A DNA stretch of 64,000 nucleotides from Sinohyriopsis cumingii (lineage: Eukaryota > Mollusca > Bivalvia > Unionida > Unionidae), in the NCBI GenBank assembly GCA_028554795.2, contig CM068825.1:156293053-156357052 (forward strand), in the 5' to 3' direction. Shown piece by piece: positions 51,846 through 64,000 of the stretch. Within the stretch, counting starts at the first letter, position 1. Every line of letters starts with the position of its first letter. A model generated the notes under the pieces. That model had not been told where the DNA came from and did not search any database. It saw only the letters and a list, made by a program, of their open reading frames with translations. The position numbers and the translations under genes are program-made.

Positions 51846-53334
51846 TAGCCCGTAAAAACATATAATCTGAGATCTGAAGACAACATATTTTACGCTATGT
51901 CTGTCAATCTTTAATTTAGATGCTGAGAAGTTACTTAACCTCTGTGATATGAAAGTAATACCTGAATAAAACAGTTGACATTCTATGCTATAAATTTGGA
52001 ATTCAAAAGGAGTAGTAATTTTTCGAGCACGGAGTATCTTGTGTGCATCCCATTGTAAGCTTTCAGACGACAAAGGGTTTAAAATCTCATCGTGGATATT
52101 AAAAATTGACTTTTATTCATGTGCGCATATTCGCACAGTCCCACGTGAGGTAAGTAAATTTCTCTAAGTGAAGTCTTAGGTATAACTTCTAAGTAACATT
52201 CCATTGATGTATTAATGCTCAATGTCGATGAACGAAACGCACGACGCAATAAGTCGATGATCTCTTTAATAAAACATACGAACTAACCTAGTCATGCATT
52301 AATGCCGCACATCGTAAAACTTAACTTGCGTAGAGAAAAATGAAATCAGTTAGCGACTTGGAAATTTTTTTCGGTACTAAAAGTACACAGCTATATAATT
52401 CGACGTTAAGAGATTTGAAATGAAATTACAGATCCAGACAAATATCATGATTTTCACGGACAATAAACAATTACCAGCTGGTGATTTCCTGTTCACTTAG
52501 GTTGACAAACGAATGGCAATGAAAGTTATATATCTACAATCATTTTTTCATGCGTATCATTTAACGCCTTTTTGTCAGTGTTATCCGTTTGAATAGCTTA
52601 TCATCTACAAAATTATACATTTCTTTCAAGTATGTAGTTAGCAGACAAAGCGTTTTTTAATGCATGTACAATTTGATTTTATTTCGCTTGGTTTGGCTAA
52701 ATATCATCTTGTGTCAATTCATTATGTATTTTGCATTGTTATTGAGATGCTGATCTTGAGGTAATTGAGGAAACGACCAAAATTGACATCAAGGTTACTG
52801 AGTGGATGTTGATTGTATACACAAGCCACCATAGTGTACATTTGGAGAATTGATGATTTACCTCTGAATTATTCGGGTAATATTATCAAATACACAAATA
52901 TAAGTTATTATTACAAAAATATTTAAAGTTTACAACACTTTTTAAAATCACAAAGGAAAATAAAATGTATTTTTAAAATTTTTATTTTCAATCATTGATT
53001 TAAAGACAGGGCTCTCAGAGGTTTCTCTTTCACTGAAACTTCTTACTGTAATCTTTGAAATTCCAATTTTGCTTTAGTCGAGAGATTATACACAATCGAT
53101 CTGACTAACGCTAACGTGAGCAGTTGAGAATAAAATTGAAAACAAATTTATATTAAATATAAAATGAATTCCGAATTCATAGTTTACTGTGTTGAATAAT
53201 TTACTGTAGATAAGTGAGCGCCTTCAGTTCAAGTGTAGTGTGTATTGGTTAATAAGTAACTGGGTATTGGTCATAAAATGTGAGTGTTGGAAAGTATATG
53301 ACTGAGTGATTTTTGCAATTCTATGGAAATAAAC
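51846..53334. other. AT-rich DNA, no gene seen
   Basis: Nothing supported. Confidence 0.55.
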
Positions 53335-54207
53335 GTTTGCAAAAGAAAGAAGCAAAACCAACAAGTCTTGTAGAACGTACAAAATTATTTAATTAGAAAA
53401 GTTATGAATGCAAATATCAGAGGAACTAACAGTATTATGTAGCAACTCAAAAATAATCTTGAATGAGTTAAAGTCCAAAAGAATGAAACGTTCCGTATAA
53501 ACTTCAGAACCAGAAATGTACTGGTCCGTTAAGAAATCTTAAGGTTGTTAAAATGGCATTGTCCAGAACGCCTTTGAATAATTTACAATAGTTCAAGAAT
53601 AATATTATATTCCAAAACATGAGCATTCTCTCTCTCCACTGAACAGTACAAACTAATGTATTCCCTCTCAAATACTAAGTACAACATCAAACGATTCTGC
53701 AGAAGTGATGTTACAACAGGAACACAAACATAAGAACGATTCCACAATAGTAATGAATTAGATTGCTCAGTTCTCTCCTTATATAGAACCACAATACATA
53801 TTCAGTAGTATATTACGACTATATCTCGCAATATACCTCATGTCAAAGACCGTATTACTCAATCTAACACTTCAAAATACCTATTGATGTGACCTAACTT
53901 ATCTAATAGGAATTAACTTATCTCTTCTAAGATACCACCTGATCGATTCGACCAATTTGATCAAAACTAAATCTCGTAAACATATTTACCAATAGTTCTA
54001 TTATTCGCAATTGTCAACACGTACGTACTAATCTATTTATGCATAGATCGTATGTAGTGTTATGCTCTTGCATATCTTAAAACAGACCCTATGCACATAC
54101 AAAATTGCAGCTAAAACAATTGCTACAATTTACAGACATGATTATAAATTAAAAAATTTAAACACAAACATGTACCAAGAATTCCGAAAATATAGATATA
54201 CATAACA
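53335..54207 (-). repeat. 3' LTR of the Gypsy-type fossil
   Basis: On the minus strand the LTR begins TGTTATG at 54207 just after a purine-rich tract (AGGGGATA), as expected for plus-strand priming. TTATATAGAA near 53776 could be its TATA region in the opposite sense. Relative of the solo LTR at 43110-43804. Left edge approximate. Confidence 0.5.
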
Positions 54208-56900
54208 TATCCCCTCATAAGGAAAAGAGATTTTCAACAGGGCTATTGTTTTCATCTTAATCAAACACACAAATGGTGACAATAATGGAAATATACTAGA
54301 CGATATATAATGAATGGACACAAATGTATTCAAAATAAAGCAATACAGAATCCCTATACACGTGAAAGTGCATCTTCGATTAAATTTTCTTTACCTTTGG
54401 TGTCCCGAATTTCGATGTTGTATTAATGCAATGTCACATTTAATCTCAACAATCTTTGATTTTTCTTTTGTATGTTGTTGACGAAAGTAAGGGAGCTGGG
54501 ATCACTGAATACTGCAATCGAAGAAGTAGCAGAATTAATATGCACTTCAATTACTATGCACTCCTTCATCATGGTGAAATAATTTCTCTGGTGCTTATTT
54601 GAATTTTAGAGAATTAATACGCCACCAACCCCTACTTGATATGCTTCAACAGACATTTTAATTTTTTGATTGAAAACTGGAGCTGAAAGAACTGATAGAC
54701 TTTTAAGCATGACTGTTAATTTACTCAATAAATTGCCCAGGGGCTTAGCAATTCTTGAGAAATTTGAGCAACATTTCAAAAAAAAATTCAGCCATACCCA
54801 AAATCTGCATCAGTTGATTTTTACTGATAGGTATAGGGAATTAAAAATTTGTTTAACCGTATCGTCTACAGGCTAGACTTGGCCATGTACCACAATATGT
54901 CCTAAAATGTGATACAAGCTAGGCAAAACACAATTTTGCATAAATTGATTGTCAGATTTGCCTCACTCAATCGAATGAAGAAGTCTCGGATTGTTTCCTG
55001 GTGATCTTTCCAGGAATCAGTGTAAATACTGACGTTGTCGATGTACGCATCACAACCATCTAAACCAGATAGTATCATATCACTGGAACGTTGAAGGAGA
55101 AGTTTTCATGCCAAAATGGCATCACTTTGTATTGGTAGAGTCCATCTGGAGTTGCAACGGCGGACATTTCTTTTGAACCGCATGTAAGTGGAATCTGCCA
55201 GAATCCTTTAAACAGGTCAAACGTGATATCATATTCTGCATTTCCAATTCTGTCAAAAGTCATCAATTCGTGGTATAGGAAATGAATATGTTTTGGCGAC
55301 ACTGTTTACATTTCTGTAGCCAGTGTACGTAGAGAAATATTTATCTGGATTCGGCAAAAGAATACACCAGTTACTTTTGCTCAATTCAGTAAAGTCATTC
55401 TCCTACAAATACTCAATTTTATTTTATAAATTCCTGCATGAAAAGATTTATCATTTGAAGGTGCAGTTTTACAGGTTTAGAACCCATAATTTCAACATTA
55501 TGGTAGATTTTGTTTGTTCTAGTTGGAACATCTGCGAGCAAGTGCTCATATTCATATATTAGATGCTTTAACTCTTTCGTTTCCTGTGGATGTAGATGTG
55601 GATGTTTATAGTCCAGATTCTTTAATATTTCAGAATTTTGAAGACTAGTTGAACCAAAGTCACTAACGTTCTGGCTTTTAGTTTATCGTTTAAATCGCCA
55701 CTGTTTGGGACATGAACAACTAAATTTATTAAAAAATTACAGAGTTATCGCGATCAACAAATTCGGATGACATATTTAATGGCGGGCGTGATATAATTTA
55801 AGTCACTAACTTTCTTTTAACTCTGTAGGGAGCATATCACCTATCCCGGAGATGTTCTTGAGGTATAGGTAATAGAGCCATAACTTTATCACCAGGCTGA
55901 AAATAACTATCTTTTGTAGCTTTTTCATCTCTTACTTCCACTTGTGTTTGGGTAGACCGATAAATTATTTTTTCCAGTTCACAAGCTTTCGCCAATTTCT
56001 GTTTAAAATCTGAAATATAATCAAGTCAGTTAATATCTAATTCGTATGCTAAATGAAGTTTCTCTTTGTGCAACTTCAATTGGCTACGATCCTTATTTTT
56101 CAATAAATAGCATGTTGGTTCCTCTGCGGAAGCAGCTTCTCTAATAGCCGTCTGAAACAAACAGGAGATCTCATGAGCTTTTTCCTGTTCGACTCAAAAG
56201 TCGTTTGTCACCTTGACTTAGAAATAAAATAATGAGTTATTTAAATTGGATCACAATACCTTTTTATTGATCAGTTGCAGGGGCAAAAGTGACATTAATA
56301 GCTTGACCATTACATGTGTCAGCTACGGAATAAGATCTTGATCAAATTCATTCTCAAGAGCTAATTTTGCAATAGCTCTAGTAACTAAGCGAGCAGAGTG
56401 TAAATCAGATTTTTGTTTTCAATTTTTCATCCATAGAAGGTTACAAGTGAATCAACCAAAACCTTATCTCCAGCTAAGTCATTGCCCATCAAGAAATGAA
56501 TACCCTCAATGGGCAAAGAAAGCAAAGCGCCGATAGTCACTAGTTCTCAAACTAAATCTGATTTTGAAATAACATTAATGAGTGGAATTCGATTAAAGCT
56601 GCACTCGAATACCTGAACAAGAACACATTCATAAGAAGGAGGCTTCTCAGACAAAGACAAAGTACCTGAAAGTAAACGACTCTTAGAAGCTCATGTGTCC
56701 CTTAATAGTTTAATAGAGATATGATTGGCCGAATCACCAGTTAGTGATATAAAGCCTTTCGACATGAATGGTTTCGACATGAATGGTTCGTAACTTTCCA
56801 TGATAAAGCTGGACTGGGGTTTATTTGACTCCACAAATGTATTGTTTCATGACATGACCATAACCATGACCTATGAGAAATAAGAGCATTTGGAACAGTT
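53335..56900 (-). mobile_element. Fossil Ty3/Gypsy-type LTR retrotransposon, Gmr1-like order
   Basis: Minus-strand traces run protease-like (about 56800-56300), then an integrase C-terminal signature (FQPGDKVMALLPIPQEHL, near 55860-55960), then reverse transcriptase (FDLFKGFWQIPLT, DGLYQYKVMPF, YIDNVSIYTDSWKDH, about 55300-54900) and an RNase H end (IEIRDTKGKENLIEDALSRV, near 54360). Integrase before reverse transcriptase is the Gmr1-like arrangement within Ty3/Gypsy. The 3' LTR is about 53335-54207, preceded by a purine tract. Heavily decayed, many breaks; old. No 5' LTR found. Confidence 0.7.
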
Positions 56901-57681
56901 TTGTCTTTATTATTTGCTTGCTGTTTTAATTAAAGCAATAAAAAATAACTTTCTTTCTAAAGAATTAAAGCAATAAAAATAACTTTCTTTCTAAAGTGCA
57001 TTTAGGAAGAGATAAGGACGTCTGATCAATCTTATAAAACGTTTGATTCTCATAAATTCCACCAGATTGAAATTTGTAATTACTCATTTTAGGCTAAGAT
57101 ATTTTTTACCAGCTGTCTGTTTAGAGGAAAACGTAATGCCAACTGAAAATTTGTGAGTCAAGGGCTAGTCATGAGATGTACGAGCCGCGTTTTCTAAAAT
57201 GTCTACGTCGTGTTCATTAAAAAAGTCTTAACGTCACTATTGATTCAGCTCTTTAACTCTTCAATTAATATGAATTGTCTAAATTGCCATACTTGTTATC
57301 TTTTAAGATGTACACCATGTAACAATAGTTTTTCATTCTCCATAGCAAACTCGACACGGATTTGACTACTTTTTTTCTTGCAATTTCTAAACCTCTGTCA
57401 ATATACTCAGGTACGAACCCATGACTCTTTAGAATACATTCTTTGACCAATTTTAATATAAATATAATCACTACAATTTACAACAATGATTGAAAATTTG
57501 AAAAGTTAAGACACGATTCTTTACAAGGAGTTGCAGAAACAATGGTATACATAATAGTGAAGGATATTAAATAACTTGATCATGCTCATTCTAAACGATG
57601 TGTTGAATAGTAGTAAATATTATAAAAATAGGTGATGGTCATTTTAAGCGGCTTGTTGATATGTATGTGTGTTTGTTTGTT

Positions 57682-57724
<43 letters not shown>

Positions 57725-58195
57725 TTGATGATTAGTATATATCTGAGTGTTGGCCATCCCAAAGAGCGTGTTCATTAGCAAGTGTAGTTTAAACATGACA
57801 TTTCCCATTAGAGGACATAGAGACCAATAATGTTAAACATATGACCATTTTAACATCAATTTTCACGTTACATGCCATAGAGATATCAAATAAAACAAAT
57901 AATACTCAGTGTTAAATCCACATATGTTAAATAAACTTGCGGTCCTGGACTAACTGCTCGCTTGAATGAGATCTTCGACACATCGATTTCCCTGCACTAG
58001 ACGTTTCGCATATCCATTCCTATATATATATATTTCTTCTCTACCTTCACCCCCTCAAGGCTTGGACATGATATCTAGTTTATAGTTTAGAATGATAGAT
58101 GTTACGAATAATATCGGTAATAAGCATTTTGTTACAATGGATACGTAACAATTTTTTCTTCTTCAAAATCTTTAATTATTAAGTAAACATTTTGA
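56901..58195. other. AT-rich DNA with a (TG)n microsatellite
   Basis: (TGTT)n then (TG)n at about 57668-57721. The stretch next to 56900 may hold further decayed retroelement sequence (gag-like part not recognised). No gene. Confidence 0.5.
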
Positions 58196-58365
58196 TAATA
58201 AGATACACCTACACGATAGTAAGATATGCCTACACGATACTAGGATATACCTACACGATACTTTGGATATACCTACACGATAGTAAGATATACCTACACG
58301 GTAGCAGGATATACCTACACTATACTAGGATATACCTACATGATAGTAAGATATACCTACACGAG
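58196..58365 (+). repeat. 21-bp tandem repeat, about 8 copies
   Basis: Units near GATAGTAAGATATACCTACA; both the CGATACTAGG and CGATAGTAAG variants alternate. Confidence 0.8.
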
Positions 58366-58534
58366 AGCTTGGGGGAACATGTTCACCCATGACATAAAAC
58401 GTTTTGTTTAAACTTTTGAGAGGGGAGCAGATCTTATGCTTACAAACATAATTACTGCACCGTCTAAGGCATAAACGTTGTCACCTTTGGTATCATAACG
58501 CATTACAACAATCTTACTAGTTTAAAAAAAATCA

Positions 58535-60670
58535 CATAGTTAGAAGATATTCCTGTAAATTGATGGATTAGACGATATTCCTGTAAATTGATGATTTAGA
58601 AGATATTCCTGTACATTGATGGTTTAGAAGATATTCATGTACATTGGTGGGTTGGTGGTTTAGAAGATATTTCTGTAAATTGATGGTTTAGAAGATATTC
58701 CTGTAAATAGGTGGTTTAGAAGATATTCCTGTAAATTGATGGTTTAGACGATATTCCTGTAAATTGATGGTTTAGAAGATATTCATGTACATTGGTGGTT
58801 TGGTGATTTAGAAGATATTCCTGTAAATTGATGGTTTAGAAGATATTCCTGTAAATCGATGGTCTAGAAGATATCCCTGTAAATTGATGGTCTAGAAGAT
58901 ATTCCTGTAAATCGATGGTTTAGAAGATCTTCATGCAAATTGCTGGTTTAGAAGATATTCCTGTAAACTGATGGTTTAGAAGATATTCCTGTAAATTAGT
59001 GGTTTAGAAGATATCCCTTGAAAATAAAGGTTTAAAGACATTCCTGTAAATAGGTGGTTTAGAAGATATTCCTGTAAATTGATGGTTTAGAAGATGTGCC
59101 TGTAAATTGATGGTCGGGAAGATATTCCTGTAAATCGATGGTCTAGAAGGTATTCCTGCAAATTGAAGGTTTAGAAGATATTCCTGTAAATGGATAGTTT
59201 AGAAGATATTCCTGTAAATTGATGGTCTAGAAGATATTCCTGCGAAATGATAGTTTAGACAATAACAATTTAGAAGTTTAGAAGATATTCCTGTAACTCG
59301 ATGGTTTAGAAGATATTCCTGAAAATTGATGGTTTAGAAGATATTCCTGTAAATTAGTGGTTTAGAAGATATTCTTGTAAATGGATGGTTTAGAAGATAT
59401 TCCTGTAAATGGATAGTTTAGAAGTTATTTCTGTTAATTAATGGTTTTTAGAAGATATTCATGTACATTGGTGGTTTAGAAGACATTCTTGTAAATGGAT
59501 GGTTTAGAAGATATTCCTGTAAATTAGTGGTTTAGAAGATATTCCTGTAAATTGATGGTTTTGAAGACATTCCTGTAAATTGATGGTTTAGACGATAATC
59601 AGGTAAATTGATGGTTTAGAAGATATTCCTGTAAATTGATAGTTTAGAATGGTTTAGAAGATATTCCTGTAAACTGGTGGTTTAGAAGTTATTCTTGTAA
59701 ATTGAATGTTTAGAAGATATTCCTGTAAATTGATGGTTTAGAATATATTTCTGTGAATTGATGGTTTAGAAGATATTCCTGTAAATTGATTGTTTAGACG
59801 ATAATCCTGTAAATTGATTGTTTAGACGATAATCCTGTAAATTGATGGTTTAGAAGATCTTCCTGAAAATTAATGGTTTAGAAGATATTGCTACAAATTG
59901 ATGGTTTAGAAGATATTCCTGTAAATGGATGGTTTAGAAGATATTCCTGCAAATTGATGGTTTAGAAGATATTCCTGTAAATTCATGGTCTAGAAGATAT
60001 TCCTGTAAATTGATGGTCTAGAAGATATTCCTGTAAATTGATGGTCTAGAAGATATTCCTGTACATTGATGGTTTAGAAGATATTCCTGTAAATGGATGG
60101 TTTAGAAGATATTCCTGTAAATTAATGGTCTAGAAGATATTCGTGTACATTGATGGTTTAGAAGATATTCCTGTAAATTCATGGTTTAGAAGATATTCCT
60201 GCCAATGAATGGTTTAGAAGATATTCCTGTAAATTGATGGTTTAGAAGATATTCCTGTAAATTGATGGTTTAAGATATATTCCTGTAAATTGATCGTTTA
60301 GAAGATATTCCTTTAAATTGATGGTTTAGAAGATATTCCAGTAAATTGGTGGTTTAGAAGATATTCTAGTAAATTGGTGGTTTAGAAGATATTCCTGTAA
60401 ATTGGTGGTTTAAAAGATATTCCTGTAAATTGATGGTTTAAAAGATATTCCTGTAATTTGATGATGTAGAAGATATTCCAGTAAATTGGTGGTTTAGAAG
60501 ATATTCCAGTAAATTGGTGGTTTAGAAGATATTCCTGTAATTTGATGATGTAGAAGATATTCCAGTAAATTGGTGGTTTAGAAGATATTCCAGTAAATTG
60601 GCGGTTTAGAAGATATTCCTGTAAATTGATGATTTAGAAGATGTTCCTGTAAATTGGTGGTTTAGAAGAT
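58535..60670 (+). repeat. 28-bp minisatellite, about 75 copies
   Basis: The unit is TTGATGGTTTAGAAGATATT followed by CCTGTAAA, with frequent single-base variants, occasional deletions and a few 10- to 20-bp insertions. The (CCAGTAAA, TTGGTGG) variant clusters after 60320, a local expansion. No higher-order block is clear to me. Confidence 0.92.
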
Positions 60671-61917
60671 CCCAGTCAGAATCGACAGTTTGAACTGCGA
60701 GAACACATTTAGTACTACTTTGTACAAATTCATTTGAAACGCAAAGAATAACTGTATACGAAAACGGCATATATCTGTGAATCATTGATATCTGAACTTT
60801 ATAACAAACCTGATTACTTTGAAATATTAAAATTGTCCAATATTCAACAACTGCAAAGATATTATAGGACATGCCATTCCATGACTTCTGTTATAAGTGT
60901 TACAGTGAATTCCATGACAGGAAGTCAACGACACTGTTATAAGTATTACAGTGAGTTCCATGGAAGGTAGTCAACAACACTGTTCAAGACTTAGCAAATT
61001 ACCGAGTACTTTGAACACAAAAATGTATTAGAATATTCCTTTGAATTCGGAAAACGTGTGCGTGTTAGTTACTGCATCTCTTGAATTTCTTTTACCAGCA
61101 GCTTCACTGTGTCATATGTATAAACAGCAGGTACATATATATAATAGCCAAACTTTATCTGTCTATAACAACCTATTGTGCTAAAAGTTGTTCAGATAGC
61201 AATGAGTGCAACTTGTGTACCCCCATATAAAATAAAATTAATTTTTCGTACTTTATCTAGGTTTCTTATCGATCCCAGAAGTGTCTGAACATGTAGGAGA
61301 GTGGGGAAGTTTTGGATTGGACAATTTGATACATGAGTCATCTGCCTTTGCCAAAGACTGGTGTGTGTGGGTGCTATTGTGTGTATTTTGCATCAGTGCG
61401 ATATTGGATTCATGTTAGAACATGTACTGGCGCAAACAAGAAAATGTCTATGTGAAGAGAAATGTATAACTGTTGTGTGTTTCTTTTTAATGGAGTACAT
61501 TACTCTCGTAATATTAATTATATTATTATATCCAGAGTTTGGTTATGCCTTTCTTTTGCCACGTTTAAGAATTTTATTTTGTTGTTTCTAAAACGTCTGC
61601 GAACTCAGTACAAAGAAGTTTAGCTAACTCTAAACTTTGACCATTTGAACAAGAAAACTCTTTTCTTCAAGCCTAAAGCGTTTGCTTAAAAATGTAACTC
61701 TCATCTCTTCCCAAAATTTGTGGATGATAATATTTTGTACTGGGTGTCTGCAAATTTAAAATACTTGCTTCATATTCTAAAGGACAATGTTTTGGTAATA
61801 TTAACAGATAACAGTCGGTATACGCTACCCGATGTTAATTTTTACGGCCTCAGTGTACCTCAGATGAATTTGGACTCCGCACCTTACCTAGCGTGAGGTA
61901 AGCTACTTTGAAAGCTT
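60671..61917. other. Intergenic DNA, no gene seen
   Basis: TTACAGTGAATTCCATGACAG-GTCAACGACACTGTTATAAG occurs as a two-copy 45-bp repeat near 60898-60985. A hydrophobic 76-residue frame at 61361-61591 is not supported. Confidence 0.5.
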
Positions 61918-61964
61918 ACTACTACTACTACAACTACTAATACTGCTACTTCTACTACTACTAC

Positions 61965-62007
<43 letters not shown>

Positions 62008-62008
62008 T
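61918..62008 (+). repeat. (CTA)n and (AAT)n trinucleotide microsatellites
   Basis: Imperfect CTA run followed by about 13 perfect AAT units (61968-62006). Confidence 0.92.
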
Positions 62009-63690
62009 TGTGATTGTCTCTAGACTTCTAAGACCCGCTCGTTCTCTATCTCATTCGTTCCGTCTATTTTGCGTAATCCCAATGATTATGTGAAGACGAA
62101 GGCACCACGATCTGCATAAATCCAAAGTTTACAGTCCATGCATGAGGATTTCAAAATTGTGACGTTTTAGCACATGATTTGTGGCAGCCAACGTTACATG
62201 CAACGCGGGCTGAAAAAAAATACGTACGTTCAATATACATTATTGTAAATTAACAGTGTCGACCAGATGTGATAAATGAAAATATTATATCATTATACAT
62301 TAAATAAAACTGGATGCCAATAACAATTTAAGAGAGATAAATTTATAAAACACAATTCTCTCCCCTTCTAGAACTTCATGTAGGATTTTAATAAGATTAA
62401 AATCTAATGATATTTTTAGCTTAGAATTTAGCCTTCTTTTCAGAAACTCTAGAAATAGGTAACCTTCTTTCTGTGTTCTTTCTACTGTCCAGTAACAACG
62501 TGAAGTTTCTGATGCAGAGTATGTTCGTTAGACAATACCATTAATACAATAATGTTGGTTTCCTGAGACTGATCAGTACAAAATATGGTATACTTATGAA
62601 GAAATACAACTGGATGTCAGTGAGAATTTTAAAATTTAGGATAGATTAAATTTCTACCCCTCTCCCTTAAACTTCATCTAGGATTCATAAAAGATTAAAA
62701 CATATGAACATTTCTAACATAATATTTACCTTTGTCCTCAGCAAAAAATAAAAAGGGTTACATAATTTTAATATATCTTTGTCATATAATGCCGCAAAAT
62801 AATAAAACAAAATGTGTTCAATTTTGTTTCTCTCCACAATAAGAATTACAGGGGTTAACAGTAAAGGGAATTGTATTGGTAGCTTTGAGTAACAAAAAAG
62901 GGTAAGACAATCCGGGGACATTATAGAGGTGGAAGATTCAACTTTATTGAAAATGGGGCTAGATATGGTATTTTTTAAAATAAAGGTCACAATTTCTGCT
63001 TATTTTGAAGGTAGTTATAGGGGAAGGAAAGTAAATTTTCTTATAAAGGATTAAAATTCAACTTTTATGCCACTTCTTTTACATCATACACTGTGTGAAT
63101 GCGTTTGTAGTTTCGTAAAATAGGAGGGCAGGACGCGAGGAGAGGGATGGAGAATTTTCGGAGACTAGAGGATTTGTACTTTTTATGGAGATCCTGGAGT
63201 GGAAGTGGGAAATGCACATTAGTTTCATTTATGAGGAAATTCAGTACTATATTTTATACTTAACTTTTACATTCCAACATTTGTGATAAGTAACTCACTG
63301 AATATTAGCAATTGCAAAATATATCGTAAATAGTATGTGGAGTTTTATAATTACCTGTCTTGTTATAGGTCAGAAAACACTACACATGACATGATATAGC
63401 TGTATTTTGTTTTATTTTGGAAACTACCTTTACCCATCAAACGAGACAGAAACATTCCATGTGAAGAAAAAGCTCATAGTTACGATGATTACATTACCAA
63501 CTAAAACCAGCATCTTTTGAAAGGGGCAGTCGCACCAAATATAAAAAGAAACATCTAAGAACCAATTTATAGACAATGCATTTTTCCCGAAACATTTCTA
63601 ATTTGCTACACTGTTAAAGAGGTATACTACTCATGTAAAGTCTTTTAACCATGATGGCCAGAACCTCAGTTTCCACCTTTGACCTCAAAC
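62009..63690. other. AT-rich DNA, no gene seen
   Basis: Two roughly similar blocks near 62280-62440 and 62590-62710 (AACTGGATGCCAATAACAATT / CAACTGGATGTCAGTGAGAATT, then CTCTCCC and AACTTCATGTAGGATT / AACTTCATCTAGGATT) suggest an old dispersed repeat. No gene. Confidence 0.5.
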
Positions 63691-63699
63691 TTATTTAGC

Positions 63700-64000
63700 T
63701 TTATTTAAAGGAGGACTCCCATTAGAGGCATTGATCCTAGTTAAAAAAGGATTCTCAGTAAAGGTATTTACCGTATTTAAAGAAGGACTCCTGTTGAAGA
63801 TTTTTACCCTATTTAACGAATCACTTCCGTTTGATGTCTTTACCCTATTTAAAGAAGGATTCCACTCTCGTTAGACGTATTTACCCTATTGAAGGAATGA
63901 CTCTCCGTAGAGGCATTTACCACATTTAAAAAAGAACTCCTGTTAGACGTATTTATCCTATTAAAGAAGGACTCTCGGTAGAGGTATTTACCATATTTAA
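63700..64000 (+). repeat. ~37- to 40-bp degenerate tandem repeat, runs off the right edge
   Basis: Seven or more copies of TATTTACC-TATTTAAAGAAGGA followed by CTC-CGTTAGA-G. It continues to the last base. Confidence 0.8.

Noticed and set aside
54670-54876. 68-residue plus-strand frame as a host gene
   Set aside because: It lies antisense in the decayed RNase H/thumb part of the Gypsy-type fossil.
61361-61591. Hydrophobic 76-residue protein
   Set aside because: AT-rich DNA readily yields Leu/Ile/Phe-rich frames; no promoter or homology pattern.

Overview
This is an animal genome window with no bacterial or phage backbone. The unique DNA is AT-rich. Two tRNA-headed SINE copies with (CA)n tails, a LINE, an LTR-element fossil, several minisatellites and one large satellite fill most of it. 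The mix of invertebrate Polintons, this SINE and this LINE suggests a lophotrochozoan, probably a mollusc; that is an inference. I found no convincing ordinary host gene.

Element A (1 to roughly 13.4 kb) is a Polinton/Maverick that runs off the left edge. Nearly all its genes are on the minus strand. Reading leftward from the polymerase they are: protein-primed DNA polymerase B, two BIR (IAP-type) genes, two related LPxEL (F-box-like) proteins, a one-span membrane protein, the FtsK/HerA-type packaging ATPase, several very basic core-like proteins, a chromodomain integrase, a small conserved membrane protein and a capsid-associated protein. On the right, a CCHC zinc-knuckle gene diverges from the polymerase. 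Beyond it lie a Gln/Glu-rich gene under a CRE/E-box promoter and a short plus-strand unit ending in a textbook histone mRNA 3' stem-loop (13322-13337). Several genes look whole; the polymerase and some others are broken.

From 13.4 to 24.3 kb there is no gene: a 24-bp minisatellite, about 2.9 kb of a 53-bp satellite with a 13-unit higher-order repeat, smaller tandem repeats, microsatellites and one SINE.

Element B (24306-38712) is a second, different Polinton with both ends present: 286-bp terminal inverted repeats and a 5-bp AAAAT duplication. It carries ATPase, a zinc-ribbon/phospholipase-A2-like region, integrase, polymerase B, a cysteine-cluster protein, an HNH-type nuclease region, a duplicated pair of tiny proteins, and a minus-strand virion block: penton-like and fibre-like proteins (one with a phage tail-fibre motif), the adenain-like protease region, the double-jelly-roll major capsid region and charged scaffold-like proteins. 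Its core genes are broken in several places, so it reads as a fairly young fossil.

From 39 to 41.3 kb lies a 39-bp minisatellite interrupted by a LINE tail. From 43 to 57 kb there are a probable solo LTR, a 37-bp repeat, an (AT)n-SINE-(AT)n block, a 5'-truncated LINE (48.5-51.2 kb) followed by a 54-bp array, and a Ty3/Gypsy-type fossil whose integrase C-terminal signature precedes reverse transcriptase, the Gmr1-like order. The rest is 21-bp and 28-bp minisatellites, microsatellites and plain AT-rich DNA. All copy numbers and identities are by eye.
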